From assembly GCA_002914845.1 (NCBI GenBank), contig JXTC01000448.1:1-64000 (forward strand): DNA of 64,000 nt. The letters are read 5' to 3'. Shown piece after piece: positions 12,129-23,169 of the stretch. The number at the start of each line of letters is the position of its first letter. The first letter of the stretch is position 1. The DNA is from Trema orientale. Its lineage: Eukaryota > Streptophyta > Magnoliopsida > Rosales > Cannabaceae. The notes under the pieces were generated by a model. It saw only the letters and a list, made by a program, of their open reading frames with translations. It did not search any database and was not told where the DNA came from. The translations under genes and the position numbers were made by a program.

Positions 12129-12255
12129 TATTTTGAAATACATGAACTTCCAAGAATTATCTATGGACAAATATGAATTGATCCAATGCGTCAACTGGGT
12201 TTCGTCTTTTTTCTTATATCTTTTTCTTTTTCTTTCTTTTTTCAAATTTAATGTG
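12129..12255 (+). repeat. Partial third copy of segment A
   Basis: Matches 11578-11715 with few differences (TTTTGAAATACATGAACTTC, then GAATTGATCCAA, a pyrimidine-rich tract and TTCAAATTTAA). It is a direct repeat displaced by about 550 bp. Confidence 0.75.
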
Positions 12256-12636
12256 ACAAATATAAGCTTTATCTACAACCGAAGCTGAGTATATGGCTCT
12301 CATTGAATCAATCAAGGAAGCAATGTGACTTCAAGGAATCACCAGGGAGCTTGGATTCAAAGAGCATGATGTGAAAATGCACTATGATTCTCAAAGTGCA
12401 ATACATTTATCAATGAATAATATGTTTCATGAAAGAACGAAACATATAGACGTTGATTGCACATGAACAGATTAAAGTGGAGAAGACCTCAACTTTGGTG
12501 AAATCAGCAAACATGTTGATTAAGGCAGTACCTTTAAGTAGCCTTAGACTTGCTTAACATTCCGCTTACTTGAAGATCCTGGTGATTGCAGGTCCTCTAG
12601 TTTTATTTACTATCAAATCAGAGTCAGGATGGAGTA
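12255..12636 (+). mobile_element. Ty1/copia RNase H remnant and polypurine tract
   Basis: The translation reads LSTTEAEYMALIESIKEAM, a stop, LQGITRELGF, MHYDSQSAIHLSMNNMFHER and TKHIDVDC. This is the RNase H end of a copia polyprotein, broken by an in-frame TGA and further stops. A purine-rich stretch just before 12637 fits the polypurine tract, so the 3' LTR follows. Confidence 0.85.
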
Positions 12637-12725
12637 TGTTAGGAGTTGACTCTGAATTTGAGAGTTGACTAAGGTGGTTAAGTTAGTTACTGCAGCCTGA
12701 TTATATAATTAACTTAACAATATTC

Positions 12726-14255
12726 TGTTAGGAATTATTAGCCCAAGATTGACTACTCAAGAGAGAGGGTGAATTGGGTTTTAAAACTTTTGCGGAAACT
12801 TTTCAACTATTTAAAACCATAGACCACTATTTTGAAACTTTTAAGCTAAATCAACATTAATAGCAAACATATAGCAATAATAGCAAGTATGTTAAGCACA
12901 CTAAATATCAAACACTCAAATAAATAGCTTACAATAAAGTAAAGAGTGTAGAGATAGAGAAAGTACAAACTCGGTTTTTACGAGGTTCGACAAACACGAC
13001 GGTTTGCCTACGTTCCCGGCCCTCGGCAACTTGCTTTGAGCTTCCACTATTCGGATCAAGATTGTGGGCTTGACCGACCCTTGTACAAATGGAGTGAATT
13101 CTTCTTAGGCACACCTTAGCCTTTACAATAGTTTTGACTCCGGCTCTATCACGCCTAACCTCGGATTGTTTTGACTCTGGTGCCAATCTCACCTATACCG
13201 GGTTGTTTAGACTCCGGTGGCAACCTCACTAATATACGGGTTGTTTAGACTCCGGTGGCAACCTCACCTACACTGGGGTTGTTTATGACTCTGGTGCCAA
13301 CCTCACCTATACTTGGATTGTTTTAACTCTGGTGTCAACCTCACCTCTCACTCAATGATTTTTCAATAATAAGAGTGAACAAAACCACAAACTCTCCTAA
13401 CAAATAATAAATACAATTTTGGCTTAGGAGATTTGAGAACAATGCAATATAAATGCTCTAAGATTGGCTCAATATGATTTGAAAGTTAAAGTTGAGTAAA
13501 AGAGAGCTTTTGCATTTAGAAACTGATTGAAATCAATGTAGGTTCATGTTCTCTCATTCTAAGTCGTCAAACATAGCTTTATTTATAGATATCCTCAAAA
13601 ACTAGCCGTTTTCGACCGTTACTGACTGTCTGCCAGAAAAGTGGTCGACCACTTTAAAGTGGTCGACCATTTTTACTAGCCGTTAGAATCTGATAGTGAC
13701 ATCTAGCTCCAACGGTCAAATAGTCGTGCTGTAGTGGTCGACCATTTTAGGACCAGAAACCATCGACTGGTTTCTTTGGTTCCTTTTTGGTCGATATTTT
13801 AAATCCCATTATTTTTCAAATATTTTATCAATAAAAATAGACTTTTTGAGGGATTTATGGCTAGATTAAAAATGATATTAATTTTCAAACTTCTAAAATA
13901 AAATAACCATTTTAACCTTAAGATAGTTTGAAAAATCTTTTAAAAGTACGAGAAAATTCTTTTGAAAGTATGAGTCAATACAAAGAGAATTTGTGTGCAA
14001 TGAACTAAATCAAATACAAGACTAAATATGAATATATCCTATCTAGAACGATCTTGTACCTTGATTGTCCATCTTCAAGCTTGATTATAATTACTCCAAT
14101 ATGCATCCATCTTCAAGCTTGATTTCTCGATAAATTTGAGCTAGAACTTTTAAAGCCATTTCACTACATACTCAAGTTAAATCATTAGTACTAAATCAAA
14201 TATTTGTTATCTTCAAAATAAGAGTGAGTAAGATTAAAATCTCAATTTCCCAACA
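12726..14255. mobile_element. Nested solo LTR, 5-bp TSD TATTC
   Basis: Starts TGTTAGGAATT and ends TTTCCCAACA (imperfect terminal inverted repeat, TG...CA). It is flanked by identical TATTC at 12721-12725 and 14256-14260. No internal domain is present, so it is a 1530-bp solo LTR. It contains a degenerate minisatellite of about five units (about 13150-13345; core ACTCCGGTGGCAACCTCAC) and repeated palindromic AGTGGTCGACCACT-like motifs near 13640-13745. Confidence 0.9.
13150..13345. repeat. Minisatellite inside the solo LTR
   Basis: About five diverged units of roughly 40-45 bp, each with GGTTGTTTAGACTCCGGTGG or a close variant followed by CAACCTCACCTA. Confidence 0.85.
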
Positions 14256-14852
14256 TATTCTAACTAGCATTTTTACATGTTTGGCTCTAATTGGTTCTGC
14301 TTTGTATATGGGTTAAGTCGTATTATTGTATATATACAAAATAATATACAGAGCATTTGTATTACATATATTCATTACTGTATTGATCTCTCTTTTAAAG
14401 ACTGAGAGCTCAGGTTGAGAGAAATGTAGAAAGTTGTGAGTTTCTAGGAAAAGCTTCTAGGTTTGAAAAATTATATTGAGTGACTCATTTCTTGTTTGTA
14501 CATTTTGAGGTTTTGAGGGGATAATTTCTTCAAGAGGATAGTGAAATCAGCGAGAGGTTCCCCTGTCTTGGATGTAGGACTCTCTCATTAATTAGTACTA
14601 CAGTTATCTAGTACTACAGTTATCTAAAGTTAAAGTAGATTACTTATGATCAATGCCCCATGCTATCAAACACTCTATCAATCTCTTTGATAGAATTTTT
14701 GCAGTATGAGGAGCGGGCACATATAAGAACCTATAATACATAGAATAAGCTGATTAGAGAATATTCAAAAATAATTTAAGGACAAGGAAAGATCAAATTA
14801 CAAGTATAATTACCTTATAATTCGACTTTGAAGAAACCAAGTCATCAATATA

Positions 14853-16912
14853 ATGTGCAGTTACCATTATCTATCCTTTTTTTTATTATTAGATGTCCAC
14901 ATATCAGTTGTAACAGCAATTCTACCACAATTTTCAATCAAGAACTGCTTTGTTTTCAACTTTCCAGCCTCAAAAATCTTTATGATGTCTTGTCTAATGG
15001 TATTTTTAGACACATGCTTAAATAATGGTTGGATTGAATTAACAAAATTTCTGAATCTTTCATGCTCAATAATATTGAGAGGGTTCTCATGTAGGATGAT
15101 CATATTAGCAAGTTGTTTTCTTGCTAAATCTTGATCAAACATATATGTGCCAAGTTGTTTCCTATTAGGATTCAAAAGAGATTGCTTTATATCTCTATGT
15201 CTCCTAAGAGGACATATCTTGTGATGGTCATGCAAATGCTTGGTTCCATTTTGCTTGATCCTCCTAATTTCTTGCCACAATAATTGCAAATTGCTTTCTC
15301 AAGTCCATCAATTTTTTACTTCTGTAGTAATTTGTCTAGATTCTAATTCAGTGATTCTATCCATACTTTCCTATAAAATAGATAATGAAATCAAGTTGTT
15401 GAAGCATTTTAAATACTCGACTCAGTAAATTAGACATCTTATTCTTGTAAAAAAATAAAACTAATAAAGTGGCACTAAATTAAAACGACAAGCTCATAAA
15501 AGTAAGCAACTGATCAAGTAATTAATTAAAAATAAAAGCATGTTATCGAACACTTCATAGCTAAAGTAATTAATAATACCCATGACTTAAAAAAGCATCT
15601 TCTTCTAATGCAAAATGCATAAATGATCTTTTCAAAAAAAAAAAAAAACCATAAATGATTATTGTGCTTTCAAAGTTACGGTACTTGGCTAAAGTAATTA
15701 ATAATACTCATGACTTAAAAGCATCTTCTCCTAATACAAAATGCATAAATAGCATCTTCTCCTAGTACAAAATGCATAAATAATCTTAAAAAAAAAATGC
15801 ATAAATTATCATTGTGCTTTCAAAGTTACGTACTTGGCTAAAGTAATTAAAAATACACATCACACTCAAATCAATTTCACAAATAAACAAAATCATATTC
15901 TCTTCGGGAATTGATATGATTCATATTGATCACAAAAAAAAAAAAAAAAAACTTGACCCATTGTCTACGGGATTGCTCAATTCCAAAAGCCAAAAGTCCA
16001 CTCCTAATAAGACCTTCAAAACATTCCACTGCTACCTTTTTCTGTGAAAAATGGCCTGAGTTTTTATAGCAAAATAATGAAGTCTCTCTGCACATGTGCG
16101 CCTCTATCTCATGACAATGAGACTTAAAAGAGTAAATCAATATACAAGGGCAAGATAAACAAAAGTATACAATGTATCGAAAAATTTCGGTGCACGATCT
16201 GTTCTTAATGGAGGACCATGGTGTTCCTTAGACTGACATGTTTTGATATGGATCTAAATATGAGATTAAAGAACCAAAAGTGAAGCTATGCATTCAACAC
16301 TACCATATACCTGAGTCTTGAAGCCAATTGAGGTGGATGATGAAGCTGTGCCTATGGCGGTCGAGTTAAACTTTAGGACGACCGCTAGAGGTGAGGACGA
16401 TGGGAGGTTAGGCCACGGGAGCTGAGGACGACGATGCCAATGGACCACGAACTGCTGCTACGAACTTTAGCTTGACGGAGAGGTGAGCTGATTGAAGCCG
16501 CAGACTAACGGCTTGCCTCCGAAGGTGAGGGAAAAGGATGATGACTGGAGGCTCGGGTTGAGTGAGTGACAAGTGAAGATCGAAGCAAATGAGGACATCG
16601 ATGACGAAGATGAAGACAAAAGAACTGAGTGACGAGTGACGACTGAAGACCGAAGAGAAGGAGGAGAGTATGATTCGTGAATGAGATGGCTAGGGTTCAA
16701 AATCTGAGCATCTATTTTTTTTATATTTATATATATAATTTTTTTTAAATAATGTAATAAGTATATCAGGGCAGGTTCGGAGTAGAGAATACCTCCCCCG
16801 ACCTCGACTCGGGTATGTAAATACATACCCGACTCGGCCCCCATCCCCGAATAGTCCCCTTAAACTCGCCCCATTAGGGGTGGAGCCCCACGGGGCAAAT
16901 TGACAACCCTAG
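14853..16912 (-). mobile_element. hAT-family transposon remnant, BED-finger (RICESLEEPER-like) transposase fragment
   Basis: The right terminus, read on the minus strand from 16912, begins TAGGGTTGTCAATTTGCCCC, typical of plant hAT ends with GGGGC subterminal repeats. Further left on the minus strand, a BED zinc finger (AICNYCGKKLGGSSK, then NGTKHLHDHHKIC after a frameshift near 15245) leads into a transposase N-terminal region at about 15290-14867. That region includes LGTYMFDQDLARKQLANMII and GRIAVTTDMWTSN, where the Asp of TTDMWTS is a conserved catalytic-region residue. The rest of the transposase and the left terminus are missing, and stops lie before the finger. Confidence 0.8.
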
Positions 16913-17416
16913 TTAACTCCAAATAAAACGGGTGAGTCTAACTAGTCTTGAATTTGTCTTAGTAAAAGTGGCCCTATTAAGCTTTCTGTTGCGCTTTGCT
17001 GAAGATGGCCTAGCTCTTAAATTGTGGTCTAAAGATCTACCAAAAATAGTAGCCAGCTTTGGGCCTCGGCTCAGGTGCAACAAGGGTCGTTCCCCTCATA
17101 GAATGCTTTTATCACCGTGCCATGCCAGCTAATCCTATTTCTTGGTATGGGTCCCAGCTAGCACCCTGTATTGTCCAAAATAAAACATGCACGACTCGTC
17201 CTTTTAGCTCTCTAGAATAGGCTCCGTACTGTCCCGGAACCTCCAGTGATAATTTTAAAAACCTTCATTTTGGGTTTCAAAAAAAAAAAAAAAACCTTCA
17301 TTTTAGGGTTAAATTTGTTTGTGCTATAGAGTCTGTGCTAGAGTTTCTGTATGTACGGATACTTGTTCAAATCATCCAGTCTAACATTGCCTTTCTACAG
17401 AAGGCTCACCCGCATC
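16913..17416. other. Unassigned stretch between two hAT elements
   Basis: No coding, RNA or repeat signature is recognised here apart from a poly(A) tract near 17280. Confidence 0.4.
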
Positions 17417-18292
17417 CAGGGACGGAGCCAAGATTTCTCACTAAGGGGGCTGAATCGTAATTATAATTCAAAAAATAGTTAAAAATAATAATAAATATTA
17501 CAATTTATTTGACACATTTTTATTCCTTAAAAGCGTTTTGCAATAAGCTAGGTTTAATATCAATATCATTAAATATGTCTTTTTTAATGTAAAAAAAATA
17601 AATTATCATTCATTAATTGATCACATATTTTATTACTTAGCCGATTCTTCAAAAAATTTATAGAATAGAATATCATCTACATATTAGTAATAGCAATTGA
17701 TAAAATTAATGCCAATGTCATGAGTCGATAAATGAAAGGCTAAATATTGTGTCTTATTACCTCAACTATTTTCTATATATGATCAATGATACTTTTCAAT
17801 CTATTAAATTTCTCACTGGAATGCATATTAATATTATATATTTCAAGTTGATGATCAAATTTCATGAGTTCTATAATAGAAAAGTTTTTTGGATAATACT
17901 CAGTAAAGTGAGTTGATTTTTTCTTGTCAAAAATTGAAAATATATTACATGGACACAACTATGCCATACAAAGAAATAAGTCTGAAAGGCATACATTTTC
18001 TTTATTGAATTTATTTGAAATCAATTAAAATGAAATAATGAACTATATTAATTCCTAAATGGGTTTGGACTTTTTTTTTTATTCAGTAATGCAACAAACT
18101 TTTAATTGTAGGTTTATGAGGTTTTATTGTATTTTTAAAATCTTTCAAAGGGCTTAATTTTATTTTTCAAACTTTTTTAAGAGTTATATTAAAAATTTTA
18201 ACAAATTTAATGAATATAGAAAAAAAATAAAAATTAGGGGGAGGGGGAAGGGGGGCTTCAGCCCCCCTGGCAGCAAGCTGGCTCCGTCTGTG
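17417..18292 (-). mobile_element. Non-autonomous hAT element, deletion derivative of the 36.6-kb family
   Basis: Left end CAGGGACGGAGCCA, right end TGGCTCCGTCTGTG; flanks CCCGCATC (17409-17416) and CCCGCACT (18293-18300) agree at 6 of 8 positions as a hAT TSD. A minus-strand reading at 17773-17958 (FDKKKSTHFTEYYPKNFS) matches the C-terminal third of the intact transposase at 37581-39926 (FDKKKIIRFAEYYPEDFS). It therefore keeps a scrap of the transposase and is inserted in the opposite orientation to the complete copy. Length 876 bp. Confidence 0.85.
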
Positions 18293-19009
18293 CCCGCACT
18301 GATCGAGATTGATGGCTCATCAGAGAAACATCCTCAACATTGACTTCACGGTATCCTTTTTTTTCTTCTCTGTTCTTTCTTTCTTTCTTTCTTTCTTTAT
18401 TTATTTTTTTTCCTTTTTAAATGGACAATGAATTTTGTAGGAAGCCAATATACCTGCCCTTAATGGGGAGTCACTCGAGACATTCGTGGGCATTCTGAAA
18501 GAAATCGATGAGCAAGTTGTAGTGCATAAAGCGAGGGAAATTCCGTATGCGATGGCCACAAGTGCTCTACAAGGGGTCCTTATTTCGTTCTCTTGGTTCA
18601 CCGATTGTGGCAGTGGCCCCTTTCTGATCGGGGTTATGGCGCTTTTCTTCTTGGCAAATTGTTCTGAAATGCATTGCACTCTGTTAAAGATTTGGACTCT
18701 TCGTGAGAAATTAATTGTCTTGATGGAATAATACAGTGAGTTCATCAATAGTGCTGTGGATATTACCACCCTCAGTCTATCTGCCAGTTGTCCCTTTGGT
18801 TTCTTAGGGACAAAGCTGCCGAAAATGAAGCACTGAAAATGAAAGGATGGTTTTTCAGTCTGTACCTCCGACCATTCTTATATCTGACTGTCTTTCATGC
18901 AGTTACAGCAGTTGCGAATTATCTCATGTTGATGTATGTTCACATGTGTGTACAGATCTATATAAACACATGTGAACATATGTGTAAATAAATGCTCAAC
19001 AACTAGCTG

Positions 19010-19115
19010 TCATAGTAATAGTAAAAAAGGTAGCCGTAATAGCAATAGTAAAAAAAGTAGCTATAATAGCAATAGTGAAAAGGGCAGCCGTAATAGCAAT
19101 AGTAAAAGGTGGTGT
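19010..19115 (+). repeat. Short tandem repeats in the copia LTR
   Basis: Four diverged copies of a 25-28 bp unit containing CCGTAATAGCAATAGTAAAA. The 3' LTR carries two equivalent copies before its interruption at 20884. Confidence 0.8.
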
Positions 19116-19670
19116 TCTCACTACCTTTCAAGTTCTATAAATACGGGGGCTTCATCACTTGTTTTGTATACCAAAACTTAGAAGCATTTCAAATTCTCTC
19201 TTCTAATTAAATCCTTTCTTTTCTCTTTGTTTCTCATTTTAAAGAGAGTAGAGTTTCTTTGTGAAAGAAGAGGTTTCAAAGAGTGGAGGTGTAAGATGTG
19301 AATGAGAGAATACTTGTGAGAAAGTGCTTGGGTGTATTGGGTAGAAAAGAGGGAAATCTATATGATTATAGAATCTTCTCATATAGTGAAATTTTTTTCT
19401 GAGAGATAATGGTTTTTTTCCTGATTTCGGAGTTTCCACTTAAATTCTTGTGTTGTGAGATTAGTTTCTATTCCCTGTTATTATTTCTCTATTATTCTAA
19501 TATTTCTTTGAAGTGATATCCTGGGAGCGGTAAATTTGGATTGGTCAGATTCCCAACAAGTGGTATCACAGCTGAGTTCTTCGGTGTACTATAACTTGGG
19601 AGCATTTGGACCCTTTAATCCTTCTTGGAAATTTTCTTAGCGGTTTTTCAAGCTAGAAGTGTGAAGCGAA

Positions 19671-20312
19671 ATGTCAGGAAACAAGATTTTAATTCCGGTT
19701 AGAGCTGATTTAGAGAAATTTGATGGGAATATTAATTTTGGTTTATGGCAAATATAAGTCAAGAATTTATTGATTCAATCTGGATTGCACAAGATTTTGA
19801 AAGGAAGAGAGGCTTACAAGGACAAAGATTCTGAGAAATCTAGTATGAGTGATGAAAATTGGGATGATCTGGATGAAAGAGTTCTAAGTGCGATACGCAT
19901 GTGTCTAGCCAAAAATGTCCTTGCAAATGTGCTTAGAATAACGACAACCAAAGATCTTTGGGGAAAGCTCGAAGAATTATATCGGGCGAAAGGTGTCTCA
20001 AATCGAGTATACCTGAAGGAGCAGTTTCATAGACTGCGTACGAATAAAGGTACAAAAATTTATGATCATCTTAGTATCTTGAATGGTATCATTTCTGAAC
20101 TAGAGGCTATTGGAGAAAAGATTGAAGATGAAGATAAGGCATTACGATTCATCTGGTTTCTTCCACCTTTCTATGAGTATATGAAACCTATTTTAGTGCA
20201 TGAGAAGGAGACTGTAGTTTTTTCTGAAGTCACAAGTAAAATTTTATCTGAAGAAAAAAGGCTGATAGGTTGTGGAAGTAATGTTCCAAAAAGGTGGAGC
20301 GGGTTCAGCTAA
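19671..20312 (+). pseudogene. Copia gag remnant
   Basis: Starts MSGNKILIPVRADLEKFDG. A TAA interrupts it after FGLWQI (about 19757). It then stays open from 19770 with a gag capsid-like region (LSAIRMCLAKNVLANVL, DHLSILNGIISELEAIGE). The zinc knuckle and everything downstream are deleted. Confidence 0.85.
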
Positions 20313-20883
20313 AAGCTCCAAATCTAGTGATGCTGCTAATATTGTCTCCTATGATGGAGACGACGATCTCTCCTTTGATCATGATATGTGCATTCTCATG
20401 GCGTGTCGTTTATCTCCAAAGATGTTATGAAAGAGGATGTGTCACAATTAGCAGTAATAACTTTGCACACAGACATTGGTTTGGCATTTGATTTTAGGTG
20501 TGTGCTGAATAATGTCGAGGACTGATGGACTCCCAGAGAAGCCAAACATGGGAATCAGCACCATAGTTATCAGCAAGATTCTTTCGACATGAGTCAAGAT
20601 GAAAATCTTAGAATTCGTCAATTCTAAGTGATATACTCATATGGTAGAGTATGATTGTCAGTAAAGACAATGATAGCAACATAAGCTATGAGATGACATC
20701 GTATGTGAATACGTGATTGAAATTAAGTCTTCAAATAGGAGATTGTTGATGTATGTGAACATGTGTGAATAGATTTATATAAACACATGTGAATATATGT
20801 GTAAACAAATGCTCACCAACTAACCGTCATAGTAATAGTAAAAAAGGCAGCCGTAATAACGATAGTAAAAAGGACAGCCATAA

Positions 20884-22685
20884 TGTTGGGATATTTGTCC
20901 TAAAAAGTATATTTCCAATTATACCTTTTGAGTATAAACAACTTTCTCTTATATGCAATTATGATATTTGCTAGATTAAACTATCTTACTTGAATAGTCT
21001 ATTTATCTGAAAAAGATTACATGACTTTGCTTGTGTATAAAGAAACAAACATGATTAAGTGTTAATTATGGGGAGACTTGTTTCTTTATCTAAGTCTAAA
21101 TGAATTAGTTCACAATCTGTAAATAAAGATGGAATACTTTATTTACTATAGGTTATAGTGTTTGTCTATCTCAACGGGAATGATGTGTCTCAAATCATTG
21201 AAGTATGTGACTTCTGATAGAAACACTAATACAACATAAATAAATTATGTGTATTGAACTGGACCAGGCAATATAAAGAATTAGAGTGCCGTAACTCAAT
21301 TCTTATATTACCACAAACTAGCTCTTAGCATATAGATCTTAATCCTTGATATTTGATTGGACTTGCTTTCATGGGTTATAGCCTTTTGATTTGTTAAAAG
21401 ACTAGCCTCTATGAAATTAGAGGTGAACTCTGGCATATTGGAGGTTATAGTTTATGAACCGATGGGAACACCAAATAGTTAAGGACACTATATATTAATG
21501 CCACTTTAGGTTCTTTCAAGATTCATGGAATAATTAAATCTAAGATCTTAGTATTCACTTTGTGAATTGGTTGATAATTTTGTCTAAATAGCCATTAAGA
21601 ATAAAATTATGGACAATATTATTCCTTGATAGAAAGATAGTAACTTAAAGGTAAATAGGTGTTGGAGGGGTATTACGGTAATTTCACCTATCCAACTACG
21701 GCATTGTATAGGGATTCTATGTGTGGTATAGAATATGCTAGATGGATCGGTTAATCAAGGTTACTTCATTGAATCTCTATAAAAGGCATGACATCTAATC
21801 TAAGAGTACAGTATTGGACCTTTAGTGGAGTGTCCCCTTTACTAATAATATTTATATAAATAACATAATAAGAGTTATTATGTATTTATCATATTATTGG
21901 AGCTTAGATTATTTGGATCCATTAAGTCCCTTGTCTAATTCAATAAAGCTCAATAATTGGTTGGTGATATTTATGAAATTAGTTTCATAAAACTGTGTAA
22001 AATAATGATTCTACACAGAAGTTGGTATTTTTATAAATAAGTTATATGAGTTGGACATATTTATAAAAATACACCCAAAGCCCAAATTGGAGAACAAGCC
22101 CAATCCTAGTTGGACTAGGGTTAGCAGTTTTTGGCCTCATATATATAAGATATATGAGAGAAAAATCTGCACAGTAACTCTAAGAGAGCTACACGCCTAA
22201 AGCATAGTGAGAGGGAGAGAAATTTCGGCCAACCTAAGGCTTGAGAGGAGAGAAAAAGTTTTCTGCAACCTCATACTCTCATCTCACATCCCGGTGTTCC
22301 AAAAGATCAACAAGGTATTCTTGATTGTTCTCCAACGAAGGAATCAACTTGGTGCCCACTCACTTTATCAACCAAGAGCAAGAGAATAGGCAAGAAGATC
22401 TAGGGTTGGAGGTTTGATCACCATCTACAAGGAGATCAAGGAGGAGCATGCTACAAGAGGTAAACCCTAATCCCATCTCTAGGGTTTATGCATCTAGATT
22501 TGATTTATGTTATACATGATCCTGTATATGATATATGTATGTAATATGGTTATGAAAATTATTTTCATGTAAAAATTTTAAAACCTAAATCCGCTATTTT
22601 TCCGCTGCACTCATGATGTGATCATGTATTTTTTATAGTTTGCATGCATATATATTTTTGTCCTAAGTATTAGGCAATTCCAGCA
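20884..22685. mobile_element. Solo LTR nested in the copia 3' LTR, TSD CATAA
   Basis: Begins TGTTGGGATATTTGTCC and ends AATTCCAGCA. It is flanked by identical CATAA at 20879-20883 and 22686-22690. It is 1802 bp with no internal genes. It contains an AGGGTTTATGCATCTAGAT-type stretch near its right side, consistent with a second copia lineage. Confidence 0.92.
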
Positions 22686-23169
22686 CATAATAGCTATAGT
22701 AAAAGGTGGTGTTCTTACTATCACTACTTTTCAAGTTCTATAAATACAGGGGCTTCATCACTTGTTTTGTATCCCAAAACTTGGAAGCATTTCAAGTTCT
22801 CTCTTCTAATTAAATCCTTTCTTTTCTCTTTGTTTCTCTTTTCAAAGAGAGTAGAGTTTCTTTGTGAAAGAGGAGGTTTCAAAGAGTAGAGGTGTAAGGT
22901 GTAAATGAGAGAATACTTATGAAAAAGTACTTGGGTGTATTTGGGGTCATTGTGTAGAACAGAGGGAAATCTATATGATTTTTCATATAGTGAAATTATT
23001 TTCTGAAGGAGAGTGGTTTTTATCCTGATTTGAGAGTTTCCACTTAAATTCTTGTGTTGTGAGATTGGTTTCTATTCCTTGTTATTATTTCTCTATTATT
23101 CTGACATTTATTTGAAACAAGATCCTGAGAGCGGCGAATCTAGGTTGGTCAGATTCCTAATATCTCATA

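Larger units (their letters stand above)
12637..14700 (+). mobile_element. Copia 3' LTR, interrupted by a nested solo LTR
   Basis: The LTR begins TGTTAGGAGTTGA immediately after the polypurine tract and continues to 12725. It resumes at 14256 after a nested insertion. The right boundary is approximate because no clear terminal CA with a TSD was found before about 14700. Confidence 0.6.
18927..23162 (+). mobile_element. Ty1/copia retrotransposon, internally deleted, TSD TCTCA
   Basis: 5' LTR 18927-19558 (TGTTGATGTATG...CCCAACA). A tRNA-Met-type primer-binding site (TGGTATCACAGC) starts at 19561. Gag runs from ATG 19671 to about 20312, with a stop near 19757; it includes DLWGKLEELYRAKGVSNRVY and the UBN2-type gag region. 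No protease, integrase, reverse transcriptase or RNase H is readable. A polypurine tract (AAATAGGAGAT) precedes the 3' LTR at 20744. That LTR is interrupted by another solo LTR and ends at 23162 (CCTAATA, decayed from CCCAACA). Flanking TCTCA is identical at 18922-18926 and 23163-23167. Confidence 0.92.

Noticed and set aside
16467..16844. Minus-strand Ser-rich 125-codon frame
   Set aside because: Lies in the leader region of the hAT remnant at 14853-16912; low-complexity serine run, no domain.
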